From the NCBI GenBank assembly GCA_963777625.1, contig CAVZRO010000011.1, forward strand, positions 248,001 to 312,000: a stretch of DNA of 64,000 nucleotides, read 5' to 3'. A program made the translations under genes and the position numbers. Each line of letters begins with the position of its first letter. The first letter of the stretch is position 1. Below the pieces are notes generated by a model. That model did not search any database and was not told the DNA's origin. It saw nothing but the letters and a program-made list of their open reading frames with translations. Positions 17,954 through 26,252 of this stretch are shown piece by piece. The DNA comes from DATDIC01 sp963777625 (GTDB lineage Bacteria > Pseudomonadota > Alphaproteobacteria > Acetobacterales > Acetobacteraceae).

Positions 17954-18936
17954 TACGCAACTCCGGCGCGGAGCAGGTCATGCACGTGCAGGATACCGAT
18001 CGGACGCGCGGCCGGATCGGTGACGAACAGCGCGGTGATCGGCCGGACGCGGGCGTTCATCACATGCAGTGCCTCGGCCGCCAGCGCATCGGGCGCGATG
18101 GTGAGCGGGTCTGGTGTCATGATTGCGGCGACGGGGCGGGCGAGCAGATCGGGGCCCATGTGACGGCGCAGGTCGCCGTCGGTGACGATGCCGACCAGTT
18201 CGCCGTTGCGACCGGTGACGCCGAGGCAGCCGAAGCGCTTTTCCGTCATGATCAGCAGGGCGCGATCCATGGAGGTGTCGGGGGATGCCAGCGGGATGGC
18301 GTCGCCATCATGCATCAGGTCCCGCACGCTGGTCAGGCGCGCGCCAAGCCGGCCGCCGGGATGGAAGCGACGGAAATCGGCGGCCGTGAAGCCGCGCCGG
18401 GTCAACAGCGCGACCGCGAGGGCGTCACCGAGCGCCATCTGCATCGCGGTGCTGGTGGTGGGGGCCAGTCCCATCGGGCAAGCTTCGGGGACGGTTGGTA
18501 ACAGCAGTATTACGTCGGCGGCGTGGGCCAGGGCGGAATCGGGACGCGCCGTGACGGCGACCAGCGGCAGGGCGAAGCGGCGCGAATGGCGGACGAGATC
18601 GGCGAGTTCCGGGGTTTCTCCGGAGTTGGAGAGGGCCAGGACGGCGTCTCCGGCGACCAGCATCCCGAGATCGCCGTGGGAGGCTTCGGCGGGGTGGACG
18701 AACAGCGCCGGGGTGCCGGTGGAAGCGAGGGTGGCGGCGATCTTGCGGGCGACATGGCCGGACTTGCCCATGCCGGAGACGACAACGCGGCCGGAGGCGC
18801 GGGCGAGCAGTTCCACGGCCTGGCCGAAACGGTCGTCCAGGCCGGCGGCCAGGGCACGAAGCGCCTGGGCCTCGGTGCCGAGAACGCCGCGGGCCACGTC
18901 GATATCGGCGCGGGCGGGAAGGACGGCGGCAGTCAT
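17953..18936 (-). CDS. kdsD: Arabinose-5-phosphate isomerase (KpsF/GutQ family)
   Basis: Converts ribulose-5-phosphate to arabinose-5-phosphate, the first step to KDO for LPS. SIS domain at about 45-180 with GRVVVSGMGKSGHVARKIAA, VHPAEASHGDLGML and LALSNSGETPEL; the catalytic histidine region is MGLAPTTSTAMQMALGD. Two CBS domains follow (VRDLMHDGDAIP... and AAIMTPDPLTIAPDAL...). 327 residues is standard. First gene of the lpt block here; rnd, which I expect directly upstream in relatives, is 3.5 kb away. Confidence 0.94.
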   Translation of the reverse strand: MTAAVLPARADIDVARGVLGTEAQALRALAAGLDDRFGQAVELLARASGRVVVSGMGKSGHVARKIAATLASTGTPALFVHPAEASHGDLGMLVAGDAVLALSNSGETPELADLVRHSRRFALPLVAVTARPDSALAHAADVILLLPTVPEACPMGLAPTTSTAMQMALGDALAVALLTRRGFTAADFRRFHPGGRLGARLTSVRDLMHDGDAIPLASPDTSMDRALLIMTEKRFGCLGVTGRNGELVGIVTDGDLRRHMGPDLLARPVAAIMTPDPLTIAPDALAAEALHVMNARVRPITALFVTDPAARPIGILHVHDLLRAGVA

Positions 18937-19173
18937 GGCCGGGTTGGCGAATCCTGTTGTGGGCAGAGCCAGTTATGGTGGGGTGCGATGGGGTGGGTCA
19001 ACCTTTGCGGACAAAAATCGTGCCACGGGCCTTTACGGAACGCATCGGTAGATTCTTCAACCCAGCGGGTCTCGGTCGCACGCGCGCGTATTTTCCGTTG
19101 GCGTTCCCTTTGGTAACGACCTCGCCGCGGGGCGGATGAGGCCGACTGATCGGCGGCTAAAGGGCTGGCAAAA

Positions 19174-19191
19174 GTAAGGGCATCACCTTAC
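19174..19191. promoter_or_regulatory. Inverted repeat upstream of prlF (probable autoregulatory operator)
   Basis: GTAAGG, six bases, CCTTAC: a perfect 6-bp inverted repeat, 23 bases before the antitoxin ATG. AbrB-fold antitoxins bind such palindromes in their own promoters. Confidence 0.5.
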
Positions 19192-19214
19192 CTTCCGACA
19201 TGAGGAGACCCGCC

Positions 19215-19538
19215 ATGTCCGTGATTGAAGAGGTCTGCACCATCACCGCCAAGGGCCAGACGACGGTGCCCAAGGCGATTCGCCAGGTGCTCGGCGTCAG
19301 CTACGGTGGCCGCATCACTTTCCGGGTCGAGGACGGCACTGTCAGCGTTCACGCCGCCACCGAACCGGAGGAGGATCCGGCCCTGGCGCCGTTCGTAGCC
19401 CTGCTTGAGCGCGATATCGCAGCCCGGCCGGAGGCGCTCGTTCCGCTCACGCCGGAACTGGCGACCCGCATGACGGCAGCGACCGAGGGCGCGGAGGCCG
19501 ATCCCGACGTGCCGATCGAGGGTGAGGTAGCGCTGTAG
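19215..19538 (+). CDS. prlF: PrlF-type antitoxin (AbrB/SpoVT fold)
   Basis: Antitoxin of the PrlF-YhaV pair. The swapped-hairpin AbrB domain is at residues 1-45: EEVCTITAKGQTTVPKAIRQ, then VLGVSYGGRITFRVEDGTV. The C-terminal part (EEDPALAPFVALLERDI) wraps the toxin in family members. ATG 19215 follows GAGGAG with eight-base spacing, better than the in-frame ATG at 19200. The toxin begins eight bases after its stop. Confidence 0.85.
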   Translation: MSVIEEVCTITAKGQTTVPKAIRQVLGVSYGGRITFRVEDGTVSVHAATEPEEDPALAPFVALLERDIAARPEALVPLTPELATRMTAATEGAEADPDVPIEGEVAL

Positions 19539-19545
19539 TCCGATC

Positions 19546-20034
19546 GTGCTGCAATGCCACGGCTGGCGGCTGGTCGGTCACCCGCTGCTGCTCGATCAAC
19601 TCGACAAGCTGATGGCCGCGGCCGAGCGTGCCCGGCAGTCTGATCCGGCCGGCTGGCAGGGCAACGCCAATGTCAAGCTGCTGGCCGCCGTGCGCAATCT
19701 CATGCTCGACCGCGTGCCGCGAGACCCGTTAGCGGCCGAGTTCCGGCAGGGCAACACGCTCGGGCCGGCGCACCGGCACTGGTTCCGTGCCAAGTTCGGC
19801 GCCAACAGGTTCCGGCTGTTCTTCCGTGCCAATTCGACGTCGCGGATCGTGGTCTATGCCTGGGTCAATGACCGCGACACGCTGCGCAAGGCCGGCGCCG
19901 CGAGCGATCCTTACACGGTGTTCGCCCCCATGCTGGCGCATGGCAATCCGCCCGATGACTGGCCGAAGCTGCTCGCCGCGGCGCGGGACCCGGCGGCCAT
20001 GCAGCGCTTCGCGGGGGTCGCCCCCAAGCCGTGA
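19546..20034 (+). CDS. yhaV: YhaV-type toxin
   Basis: RelE-fold ribonuclease of the YhaV family. Family landmarks: HGWRLVGHPLLLDQLDKL, AAVRNLMLDRVPRDP, FRQGNTLGPAHRHWFRAKFG (the conserved catalytic basic cluster) and RFRLFFRANSTSRIVVYAWV, DRDTLRKAGAASDPYTVF. 162 residues is a normal size. GTG 19546 is the start; it is the only initiator near the expected end of the antitoxin. The pair is complete and unbroken. Confidence 0.87.
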   Translation: MLQCHGWRLVGHPLLLDQLDKLMAAAERARQSDPAGWQGNANVKLLAAVRNLMLDRVPRDPLAAEFRQGNTLGPAHRHWFRAKFGANRFRLFFRANSTSRIVVYAWVNDRDTLRKAGAASDPYTVFAPMLAHGNPPDDWPKLLAAARDPAAMQRFAGVAPKP

Positions 20035-20182
20035 TCCAGTTGTGTCGAACCGGCGTGTCGGGCGATGCGCTCCGCTGTTTTTGGTTTCATGGCGCCGCCA
20101 TCAAGGTGCCGTCGTGGTGCCGTCGGTATCGTCCATATGGACCAATGCACCAGCGGTGGTTTCCGTGCGGCCTCCTGCGACA

Positions 20183-20310
20183 TCACCGCAGCGTGGCCTG
20201 ATTACCCGGCGCGAGGTCGACATGGAACTTGTGAATCATCCAACGCCCGTCGCGTTTCATCAGCTCGATTCGGAACGTCGGATCGCCTCTTTCGGAACTA
20301 GGCCATGGGC
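20183..20310 (-). pseudogene. Possible gene remnant (C-terminal fragment, unidentified)
   Basis: An open minus-strand stretch ends DPTFRIELMKRDGRWMIHKF with a stop at 20185-20183. The composition looks like a real protein C-terminus, but no start or upstream part is visible. Otherwise the 20035-20437 gap holds only AT-richer sequence with GGTTGGTATGATATAAC near 20330, a possible promoter for cfa. Confidence 0.25.
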
Positions 20311-20437
20311 ATGTGTCACCATTTAGGGCGGTTGGTATGATATAACATGGGACGTGCTCCAGTTCCTCCTGGAATCGGAGCGATTCCAGTCAAGCGCGAT
20401 TTGCTCTATAGGGTATGTTTGGGAAAGATCGCTACCG

Positions 20438-21670
20438 ATGTGGTTGCTTGCTCACCTCCTCAATCGCTTCATCCGAAACGGTGTGCTGCGTCTGATCGCC
20501 GCAGACGGTTCGCTGTACACCTTTGGCGGTCACGGTCCGGGACCGACGGTGACCGTTCGCCTGCATGATCCTCGGCTCTACATCAAGCTGTTCCTTAACC
20601 CCGAGCTCCACACCGGCGAAGCCTACATGAACGGCACGCTCACGTTCGAGGAGGGCTCGGATGTGGGCTGCTTCATGCAGCTGTTCGCTGTCAATAGCGG
20701 TGGCCTCGCGGCGCACCCTGGTCAAGCTTTGCTCCGGCGCTTTTGGCGCTCCGCCAGGCGTTGGTACCAGGCGAATACCGTAGCAGTTGCGGCCGCCAAT
20801 GCCCGCCATCACTATGACCTCTCAACCGAGCTCTATCGGTTGTTCCTTGACGACGGCTTGAATTATTCCTGCGCGATATTCGAACATCCGGCGACTGATA
20901 CACTTGAGCAGGCGCAGCACCGTAAATTGCAGCATGCGACGGCCAAGCTACGTCTGCTTCCCGGAATGACAGTGGCCGAGCTCGGCTCCGGCTGGGGAGC
21001 CTTCGCCATCCACATCGCAACCACAACGGGAGCGCGGGTGACCGCCATCAATGTCTCACCTGAGCAGCTCCGTACGGCGCGAGAGAATGCCATTGCTGCC
21101 GGCGTTGACAGTCTGGTCGAGTTCCGCGAGCTCGACTATCGTGCTCTTGAAGGTCGCTTTGACCGCGTGGTCTCCGTTGGCATGATGGAGCACGTTGGAC
21201 TTACCCAGTTCGACGCCTATTTCGATAAGATCCGCAGCCTACTCGCCGACGACGGCTTTGCCTTCGTGCACTGCATCGGTCGCATGCGCCCGCCGGGTAG
21301 CACTGGTCCGTTCATCCGCAAATATATCTTTCCCGGCGCCTATGTGCCGTCGCTGTCCGAGGTGTTTGCGGCTACCGAACGGGCCGGTTTGTGGGTCGCC
21401 GACATGGAGGTGCTGCGGCTGCACTATCACTATACGCTTCAGCACTGGCGCTGGCGCTTCGCCGCCAACCGTGCGCGAGCGGCCGATCTCTATGACGAGC
21501 GCTTCTGCCGCATGTGGGAATACTACCTCGCCGCCGTGGATGTCGGCTTTTCGAACGGCCGCAACATGGTATTCCAGCTTTTGCTGTCAGAGAAAATCGA
21601 TGCGGTGCCGATCATGCGAGATTATATGATCGACGATCTGCACTCTGAAGTTCGGCGGGGTTCAGATTGA
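20438..21670 (+). CDS. cfa: Cyclopropane-fatty-acyl-phospholipid synthase family protein
   Basis: Methylates double bonds of membrane phospholipid acyl chains using S-adenosylmethionine. N-terminal lipid-binding part to about residue 120, then the family signature HHYDLSTELYRLFLDDGLNY. SAM site VAELGSGWGAFAIHIATTTG and INVSPEQL; later FDRVVSVGMMEHVG and CIGRMRPPGS, FIRKYIFPGAYVPSL, YHYTLQHWRWRF. ATG 20438 gives about 410 residues; an upstream in-frame ATG at 20354 is less likely. Codon use is visibly less GC-biased than in neighbours, suggesting transfer. Sits between two toxin-antitoxin pairs and overlaps vapC tail-to-tail. Confidence 0.9.
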   Translation: MWLLAHLLNRFIRNGVLRLIAADGSLYTFGGHGPGPTVTVRLHDPRLYIKLFLNPELHTGEAYMNGTLTFEEGSDVGCFMQLFAVNSGGLAAHPGQALLRRFWRSARRWYQANTVAVAAANARHHYDLSTELYRLFLDDGLNYSCAIFEHPATDTLEQAQHRKLQHATAKLRLLPGMTVAELGSGWGAFAIHIATTTGARVTAINVSPEQLRTARENAIAAGVDSLVEFRELDYRALEGRFDRVVSVGMMEHVGLTQFDAYFDKIRSLLADDGFAFVHCIGRMRPPGSTGPFIRKYIFPGAYVPSLSEVFAATERAGLWVADMEVLRLHYHYTLQHWRWRFAANRARAADLYDERFCRMWEYYLAAVDVGFSNGRNMVFQLLLSEKIDAVPIMRDYMIDDLHSEVRRGSD

Positions 21671-22143
21671 GTTAGCGCCCGCTGACCGCGCGACCCGGAG
21701 ACGGCTGCTCTGAACCCATGCACGAACCCGCTTCGCGGTGCTGCGGGTGACGTGGTGCGTTCCTGCCGTCCTTGCGCGGCGAGGAGCAAGACAGCCCTTC
21801 TGTCGAACGAAACGAAGGTTTCGCCGCCCAGCCGGTTGCCTTCATAGGCGATGATACCATCAGCGAAGTCGCCGCCGGCGTCGAGCATGCGGAGGCCCAT
21901 CTCGACTGCGGGGCGATTGACCACCACGTTGTGCAAATCGAGCAGACGGCGGATCGCAGCCGAAATATTCGCGCGCGCCGTCTTGTAGCTCCGGTCCAGC
22001 ACCCAGACGAACTCGCAGATCGACCGCACGCTGATCGCGACCATCTCGGCGCTTTCCCGTGTCTCGATGGCTACCTGCTGCTCGGCTATCTCATCATCCA
22101 AAACCGCACGCAGCAGGACGTTGGTGTCGGCCGTGATTTTCAT
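21622..22143 (-). CDS. vapC: VapC-type PIN-domain toxin with an extended C-terminus
   Basis: PIN ribonuclease. N-terminal metal residue in KITADTNVLLRAVLDD; second acidic group in VRSICEFVWVLDRSY; third in DAGGDFADGIIAYEG; last in FVSFDRRAVLLL. The recognisable protein ends near residue 130 (AAQGRQERT); the remaining 43 residues look like read-through and run 49 bp into the 3' end of cfa on the other strand. A lost stop or frame slip is likely. Start overlaps the antitoxin stop in ATGA. Confidence 0.85.
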   Translation of the reverse strand: MKITADTNVLLRAVLDDEIAEQQVAIETRESAEMVAISVRSICEFVWVLDRSYKTARANISAAIRRLLDLHNVVVNRPAVEMGLRMLDAGGDFADGIIAYEGNRLGGETFVSFDRRAVLLLAAQGRQERTTSPAAPRSGFVHGFRAAVSGSRGQRALTQSEPRRTSECRSSII

Positions 22144-22403
22144 TCCCGGCCGAGCCCTGCCGTTGCGCCCGCTTCAGCAATCGAGTCGTTGATTTCCTCG
22201 ATCGAGAGCCGTGTCCCATTCTTCCCGCTGAGGGAACCCTGGAACGAGCGCCACGACCCAAGCGGCCGGTCGGCTTTCAGCTCCGCCCGCCCGTCAGGCA
22301 GCAGATCAAGTCGGATCTTGTCGCCGGGCCGGATTCCGAGATGCTGCAGCACGTCTTTCCGGAATGTGACCTGGCCCCGTGCGGTGACGGTCAAGGTCGT
22401 CAT
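22140..22403 (-). CDS. vapB: VapB-type antitoxin (AbrB fold)
   Basis: DNA-binding antitoxin paired with the PIN toxin. AbrB strand-swapped domain: LTVTARGQVTFRKDVLQHLG, then IRPGDKIRLDLLPDGRAEL. The C-terminal arm (GKNGTRLSIEEINDSIAEAG) would occupy the toxin active site. 87 residues. Coupled to vapC by a 4-bp overlap. Confidence 0.85.
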   Translation of the reverse strand: MTTLTVTARGQVTFRKDVLQHLGIRPGDKIRLDLLPDGRAELKADRPLGSWRSFQGSLSGKNGTRLSIEEINDSIAEAGATAGLGRE

Positions 22404-22437
22404 GGGAGAATGCTCCCCTGAAGGAAGCTGATGGTAA

Positions 22438-22454
22438 TGTAGAATTGCACTACA
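22438..22454. promoter_or_regulatory. Inverted repeat upstream of vapB (probable operator)
   Basis: TGTAG, seven bases, CTACA, centred 43 bases before the vapB ATG. Typical place and size for VapB autoregulation. Confidence 0.45.
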
Positions 22455-22478
22455 GGCGAGCCGGGGCCGAGGCGGCGA

Positions 22479-23132
22479 TCAATGCGCGAAAATGTCGGGC
22501 TCGTCGTAGCCCAGCAGATCCAGCCGGGCGCGGGTGGGAAGGAAGGCGAAGCAGGCCTCAGCGAGATCCAGCCGGTTCTCCCGCAGCAGCAATGATTCCA
22601 GCCGGGCCCAGAGCGCGTGAAGGTGCAGCACGTCGGTGGCGGCGTAGGCCAGTTGCTCGGGCGTCAGTTCGGGGGCACCCCAGTCGGAGGTCTGCTGCTG
22701 CTTGCTGATCTCGATGCCGAGGAGTTCGCGGCACAGGTCCCGCAGTCCGTGCCGGTCGGTGAAGGTGCGGGTCAGGCGGGCGGCGATCTTGGTGCATTTC
22801 ACCGGCGCCGCCGTGATGCCCAGCGCGTGGTAAAGGACGGCCACGTCGAAGCGGGCGAAATGCATCAGCTTGACGGTGGCGGGATTGCTCAGCAGGTGGG
22901 CCAGGCGGGGGCATTCGTAGCCGTGGCCGCCGAGGGAGGGCGGGATGAGCTGCACCAGATGGGCGACGCCGTCGCCGGCCGAGAGCTGGATGAGGCAGAG
23001 ACGGTCGCGGTGCGGGTTGAGCCCCATGGTCTCGGTGTCCACCGCGACGACCGGGCCGAGTTCCAGCCCTTCGGGCAGGTCGTGCCGGTGGAGGTGGATG
23101 GTGGCTCCCGGCATGAACTGCGTCGCGCTCAA
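22479..23132 (-). CDS. rnd: Ribonuclease D-type 3'-5' exonuclease (short form)
   Basis: DEDDy exoribonuclease that trims tRNA and other RNA 3' ends. Catalytic residues: D32 and E34 in VAVDTETMGLN, D96 in HFARFDVAVL, Y163 and D167 in LAYAATDVLHLHAL. All four acidic positions and the tyrosine are present. The 217 residues contain only the exonuclease domain; the HRDC domains of E. coli RNase D are absent, as is usual in alphaproteobacteria. From knowledge of related genomes it should lie next to kdsD; here a 3.5-kb segment separates them. Confidence 0.92.
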   Translation of the reverse strand: MSATQFMPGATIHLHRHDLPEGLELGPVVAVDTETMGLNPHRDRLCLIQLSAGDGVAHLVQLIPPSLGGHGYECPRLAHLLSNPATVKLMHFARFDVAVLYHALGITAAPVKCTKIAARLTRTFTDRHGLRDLCRELLGIEISKQQQTSDWGAPELTPEQLAYAATDVLHLHALWARLESLLLRENRLDLAEACFAFLPTRARLDLLGYDEPDIFAH

Positions 23133-23170
23133 TGGGGGGAGCCTTTACGAACCGGTGGTTGCCACTGTGC

Positions 23171-23257
23171 TGGTGCCCAGGAGAAGACTCGAACTTCCAC
23201 GACCTTGCGGCCACAGGTACCTGAAACCTGCGCGTCTACCAATTCCGCCACCTGGGC
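23171..23257 (-). tRNA. tRNA-Leu (anticodon CAG)
   Basis: Minus-strand cloverleaf of 87 bases including an encoded CCA. Acceptor stem GCCCAGG / CCTGGGC; D-arm GGCGGAATTGGTAGACGC; anticodon stem CAGGT / ACCTG around TTCAGGT, giving CAG; long class II variable arm (TGGCCGCAAGGTCG); T-arm with GTTCGAGTC. Confidence 0.95.
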
Positions 23258-23394
23258 ACGGGCGTAGGGTGGTCGCCGCGGAGCGGCAGGGCGCGGGATG
23301 TAGCGGGGGGCCGGGGCGGCGTCAACTCGCGGTGTTTGCCGCTTGAGGCAGGCGGTATCTGCACGTAACAAAGTGCCATCACAGGAGAGCTTGC

Positions 23395-24396
23395 ATGGCG
23401 ACGCGCAGCGTGGCGACGGTGTTCGGGGGGTCCGGCTTCCTCGGCCGCTATGTGGTGAGGCGGCTGGCGCAGAAAGGATATGTCGTGCGGGTCGCGGTGC
23501 GCGACCCGATGAGCGCCGGGTTCCTCAAGACGATGGGGGTGGTGGGGCAGATCGTGCCGCTGTTCGCCCCGTTGGCTGACGAGCCGGCGGTGCATCGGGC
23601 CGTGCAGGGCGCTGCCTTGGCGGTCAATCTGGTGGGCATCCTGGCGGAGCAGCGCAAGGGCGATTTCCAGCGGGTCCATGTGGAGGGCGCGGAACGGGTG
23701 GCTCGGCTGGCCGCCGCCGCCGGGGTGCTGCGGCTGGTGCATGTCTCGGCGATCGGCGCCGACGCGGCCAGCCCGAGCCGCTATGGCGCCACCAAGGCGG
23801 CCGGCGAGGCGGCGGTACGGCAGGCCTATCCGACCGCCACGGTGCTGCGACCCTCGATCGTGTTCGGCCAGGAGGACCAGTTCTTCAACCGTTTCGCCTG
23901 GATGGCGCAGATGCTGCCGGTGATGCCGGTGATTGCCGGCGCGACACGGTTCCAGCCGGTTTATGTGGGCGACGTGGCGGACGCGGTGATGGCGGTGCTC
24001 GCACGGGCCGATACAGCGGGCGAGCTGTTTGAGCTCGGCGGGCCGCGGGTGTGGAGCTTCCGCGAGATACTTGAATATGTGCTGGCGCAGACCGCGCGGC
24101 GCCGCCCGCTGATCAACGTGCCGATGGGTCTGGCCCGGTTGCAGGCACGGATCGGCGAGTTGCTGCCGTGGAAGCCGCTGACCCGCGACCAGCTTCTGAT
24201 GTTGCAGCGGGACAATGTGGTGGCGGCGGGCGTGCCGGGGCTGCCGGAGCTGGGGATCGTGCCGACGCCGGTGGAGCTGATGGTGCCGTCGTATATCAGC
24301 CGGTTCCGGTCCGGTGGCGGGCGGCGCATTTTTCCCCGGGAGGCAGGGATAGGCGACAAAGCGGACCTATCTTTCCCTGAGGGACGGGCGGCTTAG
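23395..24396 (+). CDS. Complex I NDUFA9-family NAD(P)-binding protein
   Basis: Atypical short-chain dehydrogenase related to the NDUFA9/39-kDa accessory subunit of respiratory complex I. Rossmann glycine motif TVFGGSGFLGRYVVRRL at the N-terminus; VNLVGILAEQRKGDFQRVHV and VHVSAIGADAASPSRYGATK (SDR-like Tyr-x3-Lys as YGATK). The C-terminal half has FQPVYVGDVADAV and LFELGGPRVWSFREIL. 333 residues is standard. Likely binds NADPH and stabilises complex I rather than catalysing a free reaction; that role is inferred from homology. Stands alone between tRNA-Leu and gltD. Confidence 0.88.
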   Translation: MATRSVATVFGGSGFLGRYVVRRLAQKGYVVRVAVRDPMSAGFLKTMGVVGQIVPLFAPLADEPAVHRAVQGAALAVNLVGILAEQRKGDFQRVHVEGAERVARLAAAAGVLRLVHVSAIGADAASPSRYGATKAAGEAAVRQAYPTATVLRPSIVFGQEDQFFNRFAWMAQMLPVMPVIAGATRFQPVYVGDVADAVMAVLARADTAGELFELGGPRVWSFREILEYVLAQTARRRPLINVPMGLARLQARIGELLPWKPLTRDQLLMLQRDNVVAAGVPGLPELGIVPTPVELMVPSYISRFRSGGGRRIFPREAGIGDKADLSFPEGRAA

Positions 24397-24421
24397 TCGG
24401 CTTGCAGGTCTAAGGCGCGAA

Positions 24422-24446
24422 ATTAGGACAGAAAAAATGTCCTAAT
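24422..24446. promoter_or_regulatory. Perfect 9-bp inverted repeat upstream of gltD
   Basis: ATTAGGACA and TGTCCTAAT flank GAAAAAA. It lies 26 bases after the NDUFA9-like stop and 38 bases before a TATAAT box. It could be an operator for gltD or a weak terminator; the AT-rich arms and absence of a T run favour an operator. Confidence 0.5.
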
Positions 24447-24483
24447 CGGTCCCAAACCCCTCGCCTGCCCGGTTCCTCGTCGC

Positions 24484-24489
24484 TATAAT
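24484..24489 (+). promoter_or_regulatory. Consensus -10 box upstream of gltD
   Basis: A perfect TATAAT. At the -35 position (24461-24466) the sequence TCGCCT is poor, so an activator may be needed. The gltD ATG is 67 bases downstream. Confidence 0.4.
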
Positions 24490-24555
24490 GGCGCGAGTGC
24501 CGGATCGGGGCCGGTGCTGCGCGCGCCAGAAGCGCGGACGCCGAAGGGGGTGAGT

Positions 24556-25993
24556 ATGCCGGAACGCATGCTGCGGTTTGTTGACGTGCCGCAACAGGGT
24601 CCCTCCAAGCGGCTGGTGGCGGAGCGCCGGCGTGATTTCCAGGAGATCTACCGGATCTTCGAGGACCGGGAGGCGGCCACGCAGGCCAGCCGGTGCAGCC
24701 AGTGCGGCGTGCCGTTCTGCTCCGTGCATTGCCCGCTGTCGAACAACATCCCCGACTGGCTGAAGCTGACCGCGGAGGGCCGGCTGGAGGAGGCGTACGG
24801 GGTTGCCTCGGCGACCAACAACTTCCCCGAGATATGCGGCCGCATCTGCCCGCAGGACCGGTTGTGCGAAGGCAACTGCGTCATCGAGAAAGGCTATGAG
24901 AGCGTCACGATCGGGGCGGTGGAGCGCTACATCACCGACACCGCGTTCGAGCGCGGCTGGGTCAAGCCGATCCGTCCGCGGCGGGAGCTGGACCGGTCGG
25001 TGGGGATCATCGGCTCGGGGCCTGGCGGGATTGGCCGCGGCGGAGGAACTCCGGCGGTTCGGCTACCAGGTGACGGTGTACGATCGGCACGACCGCGCGG
25101 GCGGGCTGATGATCTATGGCATTCCGAATTTCAAGCTGGAGAAGCAGGTGGTGCTGCGTCGCCACGATTTGTGCCAGCAGTCCGGCATCCGGTTCGAGCT
25201 GAACTGCGCGGTGGGCGAGACGGTGTCGTTTGCCGAATTGCGCGAGCGGTACGATGCGGTGCTGGTGGCGACCGGGGTCTACCGGGCCCGCGAACTGGGC
25301 GGGCCGGGCATCGGGCTGCCGGGGATCGTTGCGGCGCTGGACTACCTGATCGCGTCGAACCGCGAGAACCTGGGCGACGCGGTGCCTGACTTCACGTCGG
25401 GACTGCTGAATGCACGCGGCAAGCACGTGGTGGTGATCGGCGGCGGCGATACGGCGATGGACTGCGTGCGGACCGCGGTGCGGCAGGGCGCGAAGTCGGT
25501 GAAGTGCCTGTACCGGCGCGACCGCGCGAACATGCCCGGGTCGATGCGCGAGGTGAGGAACGCCGAGGATGAGGGGGTGGAGTTCGTGTGGCTGTCGGCG
25601 CCAGAGGCATTCACCGGGCGCGACAAGGTGAGCGGCGTGCGGGCGATCCGAATGCATCTCGGGCTGCCGGACGCGACCGGGCGGCAGGCGGTGGAGACGA
25701 TCGAGGGCAGCCATTTCACGGTGAAGGCAGACCTGGTGATCAAGGCGCTGGGGTTCGACCCGGAGGAGCTGCCGGTGATGTTCGACGAGCCGGGGCTGGC
25801 GGTGACGCGCTGGGGCACGCTGAAGGTGAACCACCGCACGTTCATGACCAGCCTGCCGGGGGTGTTCGCCGCCGGGGATATCGTGCGCGGCGCCAGCCTG
25901 GTGGTGTGGGCGATCCGCGACGGGCGCGATGCGGCGGCGCAGATGCATGCGTGGATGGAGCAGCAGGCGGCGCTGCCGGTGGCGGCGGAGTGA
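24556..25993 (+). CDS. gltD: Glutamate synthase small subunit, one frame break
   Basis: FAD/NADPH subunit that feeds electrons to GltB for glutamate synthesis. The N-terminal iron-sulfur domain has RCSQCGVPFCSVHCPL and ICGRICPQDRLCEGNC. The FAD glycine motif should read GPAGLAAAEELRRFG; one extra G near 25025 (CCTGGCGGG for CCTGCGGG) breaks it. The rest is intact: DRAGGLMIYGIPNFKLE, VVVIGGGDTAMDC (NADPH site), VFAAGDIVRGASLVVWAI. Repaired length is about 478 residues, normal. A DUF4160/DUF2442 pair separates it from gltB. Confidence 0.92.
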
Positions 25994-26000
25994 GCGATGC

Positions 26001-26252
26001 ATGCCGGTCGTCGCCATAGTTGCCGGCGTTATGATCCGGCTCTACTATGCGGATCACGAGCCCGCGCATTTCCACGCCGTCTGCGGGGATGACGAAATGG
26101 TCGTGCAAATCGCGGACCTGACGGTGATGTGGGGCACTCTTCCGCCGGCGCAGCGCAGGACCATTATCGCGTGGGCACGCGAGCACCAGGACCAGCTCGC
26201 GCTGGCGTGGGTCAGGTGCCGACAAGGCGAGAAGCCTGGGAGGATCGGATGA
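26001..26252 (+). CDS. DUF4160-family small protein
   Basis: Small protein with the DUF4160 pattern: MIRLYYADHEPAHFHAVCGD then VQIADLTVMWGTLPPAQRRT and IIAWAREHQDQLALAW. About 83 residues. DUF4160 genes commonly precede a DUF2442 gene and the pair has been proposed as a toxin-antitoxin-like module; the activity is not established. The stop overlaps the next start (ATGA). Start ATG 26001 lies eight bases behind the gltD stop. Confidence 0.78.
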   Translation: MPVVAIVAGVMIRLYYADHEPAHFHAVCGDDEMVVQIADLTVMWGTLPPAQRRTIIAWAREHQDQLALAWVRCRQGEKPGRIG

